Shown: positions 1-8,602 of the stretch, in pieces
Layout: every line of letters begins with the position of its first letter
How positions within the stretch are numbered: the stretch's first letter is position 1
Origin: an uncultured Eubacteriales bacterium
Lineage (GTDB): Bacteria > Bacillota > Clostridia > Oscillospirales > Oscillospiraceae
Length of the DNA: 64,000 nucleotides
NCBI GenBank assembly: GCA_900319275.1
Contig: ONNS01000003.1
Span: forward strand, 19,338 to 83,337
Reading direction: 5' to 3'
Position numbers and translations under genes: made by a program
Notes under the pieces: generated by a model
What the model was told of the DNA's origin: nothing
The model's database searches: none
Seen by the model: the letters and a program-made list of their open reading frames with translations, nothing else

Positions 1-1
1 T

Positions 2-898
2 TTGCTGGATGCCTTCTATGCCCGCCGTGACCGCCTTGAGAGCCGACGCCGCCGCAGCCACGAGCTGACAAAGCAGATCCGCACGGTACGTGACCGTCTC
101 GCGCGCAAGCTGGTCGTACAGGGCGAGGAGTATAAACGCACTGAGGGCCGCGAGGAGATCCGCAAGACCGCCGAGCTCATCACGGCGAATCTCTATCAGC
201 TCCACCGCGGTGACAGCGAGCTTGTCTGCCAGGACTATTATGCCGAGGACTGTCCGACCGTGCGCATTCCGCTCGACCCACTGAAAACGCCGCAGCAGAA
301 CGCCGCGGCGATGTATAAGGAATATAACAAGCGCAAGGCCGCGCGTGCTCATCTCGAAGGCTTGATTGATGCGGGGGAGCAGCAGCTCGACTACCTGAAT
401 TCCGTGCTGGAGGAGCTCGCCCTTGCCGAGAGCGAAAAGGATATCTCCGATATCCGCCGCGAGCTGACCGAGACCGGCTACCTCCGCCGCCCCAAGGGCG
501 GGAAGCCGGACCGCAGCCGCCCGCAGGCGCCGCTGCGCTTTGTGTCTGACGACGGATTGGAGATCCTGGTCGGGCGCAGCAATGTGCAGAATGACGAGCT
601 GACGACCAGGATCGCCCGCCGGACCGACTACTGGCTGCATACGCAGAAGGTCCACGGCAGCCACGTCATCTTGCGCTGTGACGGGCTCGAGCCCCCGGCG
701 CGGAGCCTTGAGCAGGCGGCTTCATTGGCGGCGTATTATTCACAGGGGCGCGAGGGCGGCAAGCTGCCGGTCGATTATACCATGGTGCGCTTTGTCCGAA
801 AGCCCTCCGGCGCTCTGCCGGGGAAGGTTATCTACACCGATTACAAAACCATCCTGGCCGAGGCCGACGAGACGCTGATGGAGCGGTTGAAAAGGTGA
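2..898 (+). CDS. rqcH: RqcH/NFACT-family ribosome quality control protein, C-terminal part
   Basis: The gene enters from upstream of the window, so only about 298 C-terminal residues are visible. A basic, helical coiled-coil stretch (roughly residues 1-150 of the visible part) leads into an NFACT-R (DUF814) domain with the recognisable run DGLEILVGRSNVQNDELT followed by DYWLHTQ and GSHVIL. Family members bind 60S/50S-nascent chain complexes and tRNA-Ala and add C-terminal alanine tails to stalled peptides; older annotation calls them fibronectin-binding proteins. The reading frame ends in TGA just before a strong terminator. The N-terminal NFACT-N domain cannot be assessed. Confidence 0.9.
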   Translation: MLDAFYARRDRLESRRRRSHELTKQIRTVRDRLARKLVVQGEEYKRTEGREEIRKTAELITANLYQLHRGDSELVCQDYYAEDCPTVRIPLDPLKTPQQNAAAMYKEYNKRKAARAHLEGLIDAGEQQLDYLNSVLEELALAESEKDISDIRRELTETGYLRRPKGGKPDRSRPQAPLRFVSDDGLEILVGRSNVQNDELTTRIARRTDYWLHTQKVHGSHVILRCDGLEPPARSLEQAASLAAYYSQGREGGKLPVDYTMVRFVRKPSGALPGKVIYTDYKTILAEADETLMERLKR

Positions 899-915
899 GA
901 TGAGATAGCATAAGA

Positions 916-960
916 AAAAGCTGTGAAGAACGGAGAAAGAGCGCGTTCTTCACAGCTTTT
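916..960. terminator. Bidirectional terminator between convergent genes
   Basis: A perfect 17-bp stem (916-932 with 944-960) and an 11-nt loop lie between the ends of rqcH and the convergent minus-strand CMD-cupin gene. The stem is A-rich on one side and T-rich on the other, so it can end transcription in both directions. Confidence 0.85.
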
Positions 961-992
961 CATTTATCTGCCTGCTGCAGCGGGGAATCGGA

Positions 993-1745
993 TCACAGCT
1001 TGTTGTAATCCTCGTCCGAGACCTTCTCCATCCATTCGTTGGAGCAATTCTCACCGCCGACTTCGATGGCCAGGTGAGAAAACCAACTGTCGGCGGCGGC
1101 ACCGTGCCAGTGCTTGACGTTGGCCGGGATGTTCACGACGGTGCCCGGCGTCATCTCTACGGCCTCTTTGCCCCACTCCTGATACCAACCGTGGCCGCCC
1201 ACGCAGATCAGCATCTGACCGCCGCCGGCAGAGGCGCGATGGATGTGCCAGTTGTTGCGGCAGCCCGGCTCGAAGGTCACATTGAAGACCGGCACCTGCT
1301 CGGTGGATACCGGGGCCAGATAGCTCTGTCCCACAAAGAACTCGCCGTAGGGGTTCTCTTCCCCGATCGGGAAGAAAATCGTGTTCTGATAGGTGTCCTT
1401 CTCGCTTACGGCGGGCTCCGTCTCGTTCCAGATCTCCTTGGCCTGGCGGAACACGGCCCAGCCCTTGGGCCAGCCGACGTACATCGTGGCATGGGTGATG
1501 ATGGCGGCGATCTCAGCCTTGGTCACGCCGTTGTTCTTCGCGTTCTGCAGGTGGTAGCCGAGGGACGAATCGGTGATACCCGAGGCCATCAGCGATACGA
1601 CGGTGATGATGCACTTGGTTTTGGTGTCAAGGGCCTCGGCGTTCCATACCTCACCAAACAGCACGTCGTCGTTGAGATGGGCGAACATCGGCGCAAATTC
1701 ACCAAGCTGTGCGCGCCCCGCGGTCTGTGTGATCTTCTTGCTCAT
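993..1745 (-). CDS. Carboxymuconolactone decarboxylase-like/cupin fusion protein
   Basis: A 250-residue two-domain protein. Residues about 10-110 look like an AhpD/CMD helical domain (KCIITVVSLMASG, then a region with ITHATMYVGWPKG). Residues about 120-240 are a cupin beta-barrel, with metal-binding candidates in NWHIHRASAGGGQML and the second motif around VKHWHGAAADSWFSHLAIE. Such fusions are common in Clostridia and Bacteroidetes, and their substrates are largely unknown. The start ATG is 12 nt after the stop of the upstream monooxygenase gene, so the two are probably cotranscribed. The classical CXXC of peroxidatic AhpD is not evident. The exact reaction cannot be assigned. Confidence 0.85.
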   Translation of the reverse strand: MSKKITQTAGRAQLGEFAPMFAHLNDDVLFGEVWNAEALDTKTKCIITVVSLMASGITDSSLGYHLQNAKNNGVTKAEIAAIITHATMYVGWPKGWAVFRQAKEIWNETEPAVSEKDTYQNTIFFPIGEENPYGEFFVGQSYLAPVSTEQVPVFNVTFEPGCRNNWHIHRASAGGGQMLICVGGHGWYQEWGKEAVEMTPGTVVNIPANVKHWHGAAADSWFSHLAIEVGGENCSNEWMEKVSDEDYNKL

Positions 1746-1757
1746 GACAGTACTCCT

Positions 1758-2087
1758 TTATCGTTTGATGAATTGTAAATCTTTTTCAGGAAGGCCGCGC
1801 TCGTCGGAGACAAAGCGCTCTACCCTCATGTGCAGGTCGTATTTTTCGCGCAGCGCCGCGATCTGACTCATCATCGCCGATGCGTGGTGCGCGTCAATGG
1901 CTGCCTGATCGCGCCACTGGTCAATCAGCAGCACGGTCTCGGGATCGTCCATCGGAAAGAAATACTCGTAGCGAAGATTGCCTTCCTCGGCGCGGATGGC
2001 GGACACGACGCCGCTTCGCACCATGTCCTCGGCAAAGGCCCGGGCGCTGCCGTCAGAGCCGGTGTAGTAGAGATTGACGGTAATCAT
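1758..2087 (-). CDS. Antibiotic biosynthesis monooxygenase (ABM/YgiN)-domain protein
   Basis: A 109-residue single-domain protein with the ferredoxin-like ABM pattern: an N-terminal strand, then EEGNLRYEYFFPMDDPETVLLIDQW, then DAHHASAMM. Relatives act as cofactor-free quinol monooxygenases or as small-molecule sensors. It sits only 28 nt downstream of glnA and 12 nt upstream of the CMD-cupin gene, so all three minus-strand genes may share a transcript. ABM and CMD proteins often occur together and are thought to handle reactive organic or quinone-like compounds. The link to glutamine synthetase is positional only. Confidence 0.8.
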   Translation of the reverse strand: MITVNLYYTGSDGSARAFAEDMVRSGVVSAIRAEEGNLRYEYFFPMDDPETVLLIDQWRDQAAIDAHHASAMMSQIAALREKYDLHMRVERFVSDERGLPEKDLQFIKR

Positions 2088-2115
2088 AGCAAACCTTCAG
2101 ACAAGGGCTCGACTC

Positions 2116-3447
2116 TTAATAGAGCACCATGTACTTCTGCTTTTCCCAGTCGGTGACCTGGGTGCGGTACTCGTCCCACTCCTTTTTCTTGCCGGTCAGA
2201 TAGCTGCCGTAGGCGTGAGGACCGAGAACGGCCGCGGGCAGGGGATCGGCCTCCATGGCGATGATCGCCTCCTCGAGCGTACCGGGCAGATTATCAATAC
2301 CGTGCGCGGCGCGCGCCTCGCGGTCCATGGCAAAAATGTTTTCCGTGATCTCAGCGGGTACATCCAGATGCTTTTCCATACCGTCCAGACCGGCAGCCAG
2401 GCAGACAGCCAGACACAGATAAGGATTGCAGCAGGGGTCAGGGCTGCGCAGCTCCACGCGCGTGCTCTGTCCGCGGGCGGCGGGGATACGGATCAATGCC
2501 GAGCGGTTCGATGCAGACCAGGCAAGATAGCAGGGGGCCTCATAGCCCGGGACAAGGCGCTTGTAGGAGTTGACAAGCGGGTTTGTGATGGCGGCATTGC
2601 CGCGCACATGGAGCAGGAGACCGGCGATAAAGCTGTAGGCTTCTTTGCTCAGTCCGCGTTTGTCACTGTCATCGGCAAAGATGTTTTTGCCGTTCTTGAA
2701 GAGGGACATATTGGTGTGCATGCCGCTGCCGTTCACGCCGTATACGGGCTTGGGCATAAAGGTGGCATGCAGGCCGTTATACTGCGCGATGGTCTTCACG
2801 GCAAACTTGAAGGTCATAATATTGTCGGCGGTCGTCAGCGCATCGGCGTACTTAAAGTCGATCTCGTGCTGTCCGGCTGCGACTTCATGATGGCTGGCCT
2901 CGATCTCAAAGCCCATGCTCTCGAGTGACAGGCAGATCTCGCGGCGTGTGCCCTCGCCGTGGTCAAGCGGGCCGAGATCGAAGTAACTGGCCTCGTCGCC
3001 GGTCTTGGTGGTCGGACGGCCGTCGGCGTCGGTTTCGAACAGGAAAAACTCGCACTCGGGGCCGACATTGAAGGTGTAGCCCATGGCCTCTGCCCGTGCA
3101 AGCTGCTGTTTGAGGATATAGCGAGGATCGCCGATGAAAGGTGTCCCGTCGGCATTATATACGTCGCAGATCAGGCGGGCCACTTTGCCAAGCTGCGCTT
3201 TCCAGGGGAGGATCACGAAAGAGTCAAGATCAGGGCGCAGATACTGGTCGGACTCATGGATACGGGTAAAGCCCTCAATCGAGCTGCCGTCGATCATGAT
3301 CAGATTGTTCAGCGCTTTTTCTATCTGAGAGGCCGTGATGGCCACGTTTTTCATCTGTCCGAAAATATCGGTAAACTGCATGCGGATAAACTCGACCTTT
3401 TCCTCGCGCACGATGCGGAGAATATCGTCCTTGGAATACTTGCTCAT
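2116..3447 (-). CDS. glnA: Glutamine synthetase, type I
   Basis: Condenses glutamate and ammonia to glutamine using ATP in the cytoplasm. At 443 residues it has the length of the GSI-alpha group found in Gram-positive bacteria, which lacks the adenylylation insert. The beta-grasp motif MIDGSSIEGF and the catalytic segments GPECEFFLFE, HHEVAAGQHEIDF and NRSALIRIP are present. The start has an AAGGAGG ribosome binding site. A strong promoter lies about 80 nt upstream, and a terminator-like hairpin sits in the leader, which suggests control by attenuation. The gene is first in a possible three-gene run with the ABM and CMD-cupin genes. Confidence 0.95.
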   Translation of the reverse strand: MSKYSKDDILRIVREEKVEFIRMQFTDIFGQMKNVAITASQIEKALNNLIMIDGSSIEGFTRIHESDQYLRPDLDSFVILPWKAQLGKVARLICDVYNADGTPFIGDPRYILKQQLARAEAMGYTFNVGPECEFFLFETDADGRPTTKTGDEASYFDLGPLDHGEGTRREICLSLESMGFEIEASHHEVAAGQHEIDFKYADALTTADNIMTFKFAVKTIAQYNGLHATFMPKPVYGVNGSGMHTNMSLFKNGKNIFADDSDKRGLSKEAYSFIAGLLLHVRGNAAITNPLVNSYKRLVPGYEAPCYLAWSASNRSALIRIPAARGQSTRVELRSPDPCCNPYLCLAVCLAAGLDGMEKHLDVPAEITENIFAMDREARAAHGIDNLPGTLEEAIIAMEADPLPAAVLGPHAYGSYLTGKKKEWDEYRTQVTDWEKQKYMVLY

Positions 3448-3476
3448 GTCGCGTACCTCCTTGAAAACCTGTAACG

Positions 3477-3517
3477 AAAAAGAGCACGGGCACCGCCCCG
3501 CGGAAATCCCCTGCTCT
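3477..3517 (-). terminator. Terminator-like hairpin in the glnA leader
   Basis: Read on the minus strand, AGAGCA-GGG pairs with CCCG-TGCTCT and is followed by TTTTT. It lies between the glnA promoter and its ribosome binding site, so it would end transcription before the gene unless opened. Such leader terminators ahead of nitrogen genes are often controlled by ANTAR-type antiterminators in Clostridia; that mechanism is inferred. Confidence 0.55.
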
Positions 3518-3527
3518 CAGTGGGTCA

Positions 3528-3556
3528 ATTTTAAGCGCAAACAGAACCATTGTCAA
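3528..3556 (-). promoter_or_regulatory. glnA promoter
   Basis: TTGACA (complement of 3551-3556) and TAAAAT (complement of 3528-3533) are 17 nt apart, a near-consensus sigma-A promoter reading toward glnA. Confidence 0.75.
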
Positions 3557-3632
3557 GAAAAAATTGCAGCTTCAGGAGGATTTCCTGAAACCGCAGCTCA
3601 GTATCCCGTTCTGGAATGGCTAATCGCCAGAC

Positions 3633-3661
3633 TTGCATTTTGATACGCGCCGGGATATACT
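3633..3661 (+). promoter_or_regulatory. nadE promoter
   Basis: TTGCAT (3633-3638) and TATACT (3656-3661) are 17 nt apart. The implied start of transcription near 3668 rules out any upstream extension of nadE and supports the ATG at 3723. Confidence 0.7.
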
Positions 3662-3722
3662 GAAGATACATAATAAGAATCGACACGGCCTTCGCGGTCT
3701 AAAAGGAAACGGGAGATCTGCT

Positions 3723-4454
3723 ATGAGAGATTATCAGCTTGAATATGAAAAGCGCGTGGCCTTCATCCGCGAGCTTGTGCGCAGCAGCGGCTGCACGGGG
3801 ATCGTCTTCGGAAACTCCGGCGGTAAGGACTCGGCCCTGGTGGGCATTCTCTGCAAGGCTGCCTGTGAAAACACGGTAGGCGTGTTGATGCCCTGCGCCT
3901 CGACACGCAATTACGGCTCGGATATGGACGACGGCAACGCACTCGCCAGACAGTACGGCATTGAGACGCGCACCGTCGATCTGACGCCGGTGCGGCAGGC
4001 TGCTGTTGCCGCTGTCAGCGAGGCTGCAGCGATCAGTGATGCGGGGCTCATGAATCTGGCGCCTCGCCTGCGCATGACAGCGCTGTATACGATCGCAGCA
4101 AGTGAAAATCGGCTTGTCGCCGGAACCGGCAACCGCAGCGAGAACTATATGGGGTATTTTACCAAATGGGGAGACGGCGCCTGCGACTTTAACCCGATCG
4201 CCGATCTGCTGGCCACCGAGGTCATTGCCTTTCTGGATTACCTCGAGGCACCGCTCTCGATCCGTACGAAGCAGCCTTCTGCCGGGCTATTTGAAGGTCA
4301 GACCGACGAGCAGGAGATGGGCGTCAGCTACGCGGCCATTGACCGCTATCTGACGACAGGCGAGGCGAGCGAGCACGACCGATCCATCATCGAGCGTTTT
4401 CACGCGCGCAGCGAGCACAAACGCCGCCCGCCGACGACATTTCAGGAAGAATAA
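3723..4454 (+). CDS. nadE: NH3-dependent NAD+ synthetase
   Basis: Final step of NAD biosynthesis: amidates nicotinic acid adenine dinucleotide with ATP and ammonia. The 243-residue protein carries the PP-loop SGGKDS at residues 32-37, the GTGNRSE segment of the NaAD site, and the C-terminal PSAGLFEGQTDEQEMG motif. There is no N-terminal glutaminase domain, so free ammonia or a partner is needed. ATG 3723 is preferred because a GGGAGA ribosome binding site precedes it and the promoter lies downstream of the only in-frame upstream start. It is monocistronic, followed by a terminator shared with the convergent PAP2 gene. Confidence 0.93.
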   Translation: MRDYQLEYEKRVAFIRELVRSSGCTGIVFGNSGGKDSALVGILCKAACENTVGVLMPCASTRNYGSDMDDGNALARQYGIETRTVDLTPVRQAAVAAVSEAAAISDAGLMNLAPRLRMTALYTIAASENRLVAGTGNRSENYMGYFTKWGDGACDFNPIADLLATEVIAFLDYLEAPLSIRTKQPSAGLFEGQTDEQEMGVSYAAIDRYLTTGEASEHDRSIIERFHARSEHKRRPPTTFQEE

Positions 4455-4458
4455 TAAA

Positions 4459-4510
4459 CGAGGCTATACTGCATCGGAGTGTATGATCCAATTCCGAGCG
4501 TATAGCCTCG
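4459..4510. terminator. Bidirectional terminator after nadE
   Basis: CGAGGCTATA (4459-4468) pairs with TATAGCCTCG (4501-4510), followed by TTTCATT. It separates nadE from the convergent PAP2 gene. Confidence 0.75.
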
Positions 4511-4515
4511 TTTCA

Positions 4516-5172
4516 TTATGTATCGACAGTGGAGTCGTGTTTTCCAGGGCGCTTGGCCCATTCAAAGAAGTCTCGTTCGTACCAGATCTTTGGCACCGAA
4601 CGCATGGCCACCATAGTGCCGAGATAACCGGCCAGGGTTCCCGTCAGCAGTCCGCCGACCACGTCGCTGGGGAAGTGCACGACCAGATAGATGCGGCTGA
4701 TGCCCATCAGCACGCCGAAGAGCAGTGCCGTCCAGCTGTATTTCTTATTGCCCAGCAGGAATACCGGCACACAGGCGGCGAATGCCGCATTTGTATGGCC
4801 GGAGGGGAAGCTCTTGTCGCTCTCCATCGCGCGCCCCAACATGTCCCACAGCGGATAGAAATAACTGGCCTCGTCCGCGTATGGCCGCGGGCGAGCGATG
4901 ACGACTTTCAAAAACAGATTGGCAATGATGAAGCCGATGGCAAGCCCAAACGCCATGGCGGTGCCATAACGGCGCGTCTTTTTGTAGAGCATCAGGCAGA
5001 TGCTCAGAATGATCAGAAAAATGCCGCCTTTTCCAAGCAATGAAATCAACTTGAAGAACGGGGTGAAGAAACCGCCGGCAGAGAGATAGAGCTGATGGAC
5101 GGCACCGGTCACACTCTGATCAAATCCGGCGAGGGCTGTGTTCAGCCAATAGGCCGCTGGAGTCAGTTCCAT
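4516..5172 (-). CDS. PAP2-family membrane phosphatase
   Basis: A 218-residue polytopic membrane protein with the three signature motifs of the type 2 phosphatidic acid phosphatase superfamily: KVVIARPRP, PSGHTNAAF and SRIYLVVHFPSD, which supply the phosphate-binding Lys/Arg and the catalytic histidines. Likely substrates are undecaprenyl pyrophosphate or phosphatidyl phosphates, so a role in lipid-carrier recycling or membrane lipid turnover is probable. The start at 5172 has an AAGGAG ribosome binding site; an in-frame ATG 45 nt upstream lacks one. A TACAAT -10 element (complement of 5208-5213) lies at the edge of a large inverted repeat. Confidence 0.88.
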   Translation of the reverse strand: MELTPAAYWLNTALAGFDQSVTGAVHQLYLSAGGFFTPFFKLISLLGKGGIFLIILSICLMLYKKTRRYGTAMAFGLAIGFIIANLFLKVVIARPRPYADEASYFYPLWDMLGRAMESDKSFPSGHTNAAFAACVPVFLLGNKKYSWTALLFGVLMGISRIYLVVHFPSDVVGGLLTGTLAGYLGTMVAMRSVPKIWYERDFFEWAKRPGKHDSTVDT

Positions 5173-5211
5173 AAAGTACACTCCTTTTATCTCTGTTTGG
5201 TAGATTAATTG

Positions 5212-5457
5212 TATCACAGCGCAGCGTTTTCGTCTATATTGAAAACGACGCGCTGTGATAATTTTATACTATTCTTCAATAAAACGATTAAAAATCGTTT
5301 TATTGCCTGTGGGCCATCAGGCTCACAGGCAAAGGCGCAGTGCGCCTTTGAAGAAGCCGTGCAATACCAATCTTCGGCAAAGCTCAGGCTTTGCCCGGCG
5401 CAGCAGACGCTGCGCATAAAACGCTTGTTTTCAAGCGTTTTACTGAAGATTGGTATT
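5212..5457. repeat. Nested array of hairpins between two minus-strand genes
   Basis: Consecutive inverted repeats fill almost the whole gap: 5212-5221/5251-5260 with an inner 7-bp stem, 5278-5288/5294-5304, 5305-5311/5324-5330, 5331-5339/5341-5349, and an outer 13-bp stem 5363-5375/5445-5457. That outer stem encloses three more perfect hairpins (5376-5383/5388-5395, 5398-5404/5409-5415, 5418-5427/5432-5441). The outer stem overlaps the stop codon of the transglutaminase gene. It resembles a palindromic interspersed element or a multi-branched RNA rather than a simple terminator. Confidence 0.75.
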
Positions 5458-7660
5458 ACAGGATCCATCCGGTTTTCAGACGGAACAGCAGCTGCTTTAC
5501 GATGGAAAGGCTTTCAAGATGAGCCGTCCATGCGCTCTGCAGCGCCTCTATAGAAAGGGCAAGCTGCTCTTCGTCAGGTGGAGTGCGGCCAAAGAAGGCC
5601 TGTTCCGCGGTGTGGCGAACCACGTCCGGCACGGTGATGCCGGAGAAGACAGACAGACGGTGCAGGGCGATCGCGGCCCGAGCAGTGTCTGTTCCGCTGA
5701 TCTGTATACGCCAATAAAGCCGCGAGGCAACATAGGCAAGCAGGATCAGCAACAGGATACCCAACACGATCCAGAATGGGGCTCCGACAGCGGAGGCTTG
5801 CTCTGAATTGTTCTCAGTCGCACTCGTGCCGCCGCCATTGTCCGAAGCAGTCTGCGGCGGCGCGCTCGGTGTCAGTTCCGGGGCGCTGCTCGACGGGGCA
5901 ACACTGGGCTCGGCGCCGGCAGTTTCGGGCGTTGTGCTCGGCGCAGCGGTTTCGACCGGCGAGAGGGTTGGAACGGCGCTCGGCTCGGGTGCGGCGGTCT
6001 CGTGCGGCTCGTCCAAGTGGCCGGTGGAGGCTGTCACATCCACCGGCAGCCAGCCAAAGCCGTCACGATAGATCTCGACCCAGGCGTGCTCCTGCCCAAG
6101 CGGCACCTCGATGCGCTGCCCGGAACGAACCTCTACAAGAAAGCCGTCAGTCAGACGGGCCGGTATGCCAAGTGCACGGTAGAGCACGGTTGCGGCTGTC
6201 GCAAAATGGATACAGTAGCCCTGAGAGGCTGTCTGCAGGAAATAGATCGCATAATCCTCGGTGGGGAAGGGGCCGACCGCCTGACTGTAGGCAGCACTGC
6301 CGCGCACGTACTCTGCCACCTTTTCCACAACATTGCTGTCTTCTGCCCGGATGCCGGCGGCCGACAAGATGGCGAGGGCCGCTTGGCGGGTGCTCTCCGG
6401 AAGCTCGGTATAGGTCTTTCCGGCATATTCGCGGTAACGAAGCTCTTCGCTTTGGAAGGCGAAGGACACGTGCAGGCCTCCCGTCGATCCGGGATAGGTC
6501 ACAAAGCTCTGCGTATACTGTTCGGCTCCGCCGCTTGGACAGGCCACGTCGCTTTTAAAATTGCCCGGGGTATAATACGGCAGCAGCGTATCATCCAGTA
6601 CACGAAGCAATTCAATCTGAATAGTGTGCGTCAAGGCGTTTTTCTGCTGCGCCACCGCCGAGGCCGCATAACCCAGCGAGGATTGGCCGCTGTATGTCGG
6701 TCCGGCGGACCAGCCTGTACCGAGATAATTCCCGTAAGAGCGACGGCGCAGATACAGTATGCCGTCAGCATCAGCAGTAACGCGCAGGATAACACTGTTC
6801 TGGTCTTCGTCCGGCATATGCGTCAGATCTACTCTTTCGCCAGAGATGGCCCAGTTATCCGGGGCCGAGGAGCGCAGCAGCCGTTCAAACAGTGATGTCC
6901 TGCCATCGTCAGCATTCGTGTTTTCCTGTTCGATCAGGCCGCGCAGCAGCTCGCCGAGCTTGTCAAAGCGCTCGGACTGGCGGATATCCTCCTCGGTATA
7001 GTTATAGGTATCCGGCCCGTGGAGCAGCAGCCCCACGCTCAGCAGCAAAATCAAAGGCAGCAGCGCCAGCGCGGCGGCGCGGCCGCGGGCACTGTCCGGA
7101 TTATACCAGTCGCCGCCGATCACTGTCAGACACAGGGCCAGCAGCAGCGCGAAGAGCGGCATGGGCTCAGGATCGCCGTTGACGGCCAGACAGCCTATCG
7201 CGAGCGGCAGAACACCCATGAGCGTGTAAACCATACGCCCGCCGTGCGAGGACAAGGCAAGGGTCAGGTACAGCGCAATCAAAGAAAAAATCAGCGTGAC
7301 GGGGAAGCTGTGATCGATGCCATTGTCTGTGGGGACATAGGGCATGCTCGCATCATAAAAATGCTCATAATACAAGCCTGAAATGCGATCGAGCAAGTCG
7401 TTGAACTCGGCAGCAGGATCGGTGGAGTGCAGTCTCCATACGACCGCCACCAGTGCGGCACAGACGAGCACGGCCAGCGGAAAAACCTTCGGCCGCAGAA
7501 TGCCAATACACAGCAGCAGACACACCAGTGCCATCAGCAGCGGCAGCAGGGGATCGACCTGCAAGAAAAAGGACTCGACGGCCAGGGCTTCCAGCCCTTC
7601 CACGCAAAGCAGCAAAATACCTAGGAGCGTCAATACGCTGGCCAGGCGATTTTGTTTCAC
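5456..7660 (-). CDS. TgpA-like membrane transglutaminase-domain protein
   Basis: A 734-residue protein with about six N-terminal membrane segments (residues 1-210), a large extracytoplasmic region with a transglutaminase-like core at about 440-545, a Thr/Pro/Ser-rich linker (about 545-620), another membrane segment near 630-650 and a cytoplasmic tail. The Cys-His-Asp triad is visible in QGYCIHFATAA, GQEHAWVEIY and WLPVDVTAS. It starts with GTG overlapping the stop of the DUF58 gene. MoxR-DUF58-TgpA triplets are widespread, and their peptide or protein substrate is not established. A hairpin array follows the stop. Confidence 0.88.
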   Translation of the reverse strand: MKQNRLASVLTLLGILLLCVEGLEALAVESFFLQVDPLLPLLMALVCLLLCIGILRPKVFPLAVLVCAALVAVVWRLHSTDPAAEFNDLLDRISGLYYEHFYDASMPYVPTDNGIDHSFPVTLIFSLIALYLTLALSSHGGRMVYTLMGVLPLAIGCLAVNGDPEPMPLFALLLALCLTVIGGDWYNPDSARGRAAALALLPLILLLSVGLLLHGPDTYNYTEEDIRQSERFDKLGELLRGLIEQENTNADDGRTSLFERLLRSSAPDNWAISGERVDLTHMPDEDQNSVILRVTADADGILYLRRRSYGNYLGTGWSAGPTYSGQSSLGYAASAVAQQKNALTHTIQIELLRVLDDTLLPYYTPGNFKSDVACPSGGAEQYTQSFVTYPGSTGGLHVSFAFQSEELRYREYAGKTYTELPESTRQAALAILSAAGIRAEDSNVVEKVAEYVRGSAAYSQAVGPFPTEDYAIYFLQTASQGYCIHFATAATVLYRALGIPARLTDGFLVEVRSGQRIEVPLGQEHAWVEIYRDGFGWLPVDVTASTGHLDEPHETAAPEPSAVPTLSPVETAAPSTTPETAGAEPSVAPSSSAPELTPSAPPQTASDNGGGTSATENNSEQASAVGAPFWIVLGILLLILLAYVASRLYWRIQISGTDTARAAIALHRLSVFSGITVPDVVRHTAEQAFFGRTPPDEEQLALSIEALQSAWTAHLESLSIVKQLLFRLKTGWIL

Positions 7661-8601
7661 TGCGTCGTCACCTCCCCGCCGCGTATCCGAAAGACGCAGC
7701 GAGCGTCTGACAGGTCATAGCGTCCCACGAGATCCAGTGGCCTTTGGAGCAGCTTTCGCATGGCCCCGGCGGATTCACTCTCGTCGGCGACTTCAAATTC
7801 ATCTCCGGCGCACAGACGGTGCTTGAGCTCGCGTTTGCACAGCTCCAGGCTCAGCCAGTAGAGCAGCTCAAGTCCGCGGTCGTTTTCGCCGTTCTTCTGT
7901 AATATCACATAGATCGTCTTATTGCGCGGCTCCTGCGCTTCGCGGACGATCATCGAATCTGTTTTGGAAGAGAGTTTCCAATGCACACTGTTCATCGGAT
8001 CGCCGGGGCGGTATTCGCGCAGCTCATGCTCCTCGGCGTAACCGCCGCCATATTTCACCTGCAGCCGCATCGGCCGCTCGAGAGCGGCGTCCAGATCTAT
8101 CGGCTGTGCGGGAGCGATGGGCTGGGGTAGCACCGTACAGCTCACGCTCTCGCCGCAGCGGCGCGGCAGATGCCACAGGCTCAGCAGATCGCTGACAGTC
8201 ATGCGCGTCACCGAACAGACAATCGCGCCGCAGCTGTCCGTCGGCAGCTCGACGCGCGCGTCGGCGCGCAGCATGGCGTCATAGCGCAGCTTTACGCTGC
8301 GATCCTCTCCGGTAAACCTGTTGTGAAAGCGCAGCTCCACGCGCACCTTGCCCACGGGGAGCAGATGCTTCGTCATAAACCGCAGTGTCAGTATGGCACC
8401 GGAGCCGCGCGTCACCGAACTCGGCGCATCCAGACGGCAGCGCAGTCCCACCATAGCCGGCAACGTCAGTACGAAAAGCACCGGCGGCACAACCAGCACG
8501 GCCCAGCTGAGAAACGGCCCGACCCAGCCGAGATACGACAGGCGGAAGAGCTGTGACAGGGCGATCGCTATCAGCCAGAGAAACAGTCCAATCCCGGGCA
8601 T
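7657..8601 (-). CDS. DUF58 domain-containing protein
   Basis: A 314-residue protein with two N-terminal membrane segments (about residues 1-55) and a C-terminal DUF58 (von Willebrand A-like) domain marked by REYRPGDPMNSVHWKLSSK. It starts 1 nt after the moxR stop and ends overlapping the GTG of the transglutaminase gene, so the three are translationally coupled. Longer N-terminal extensions of the frame run inside moxR and are not credible. DUF58 proteins are the usual partners of MoxR ATPases and probably act as their adaptor or client. Confidence 0.87.
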   Translation of the reverse strand: MPGIGLFLWLIAIALSQLFRLSYLGWVGPFLSWAVLVVPPVLFVLTLPAMVGLRCRLDAPSSVTRGSGAILTLRFMTKHLLPVGKVRVELRFHNRFTGEDRSVKLRYDAMLRADARVELPTDSCGAIVCSVTRMTVSDLLSLWHLPRRCGESVSCTVLPQPIAPAQPIDLDAALERPMRLQVKYGGGYAEEHELREYRPGDPMNSVHWKLSSKTDSMIVREAQEPRNKTIYVILQKNGENDRGLELLYWLSLELCKRELKHRLCAGDEFEVADESESAGAMRKLLQRPLDLVGRYDLSDARCVFRIRGGEVTTQ

Positions 8602-8602
8602 A

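Noticed and set aside
5212-5457. Possible CRISPR array
   Set aside because: The repeats are inverted and differ from one another; there are no direct repeats with regular spacers.
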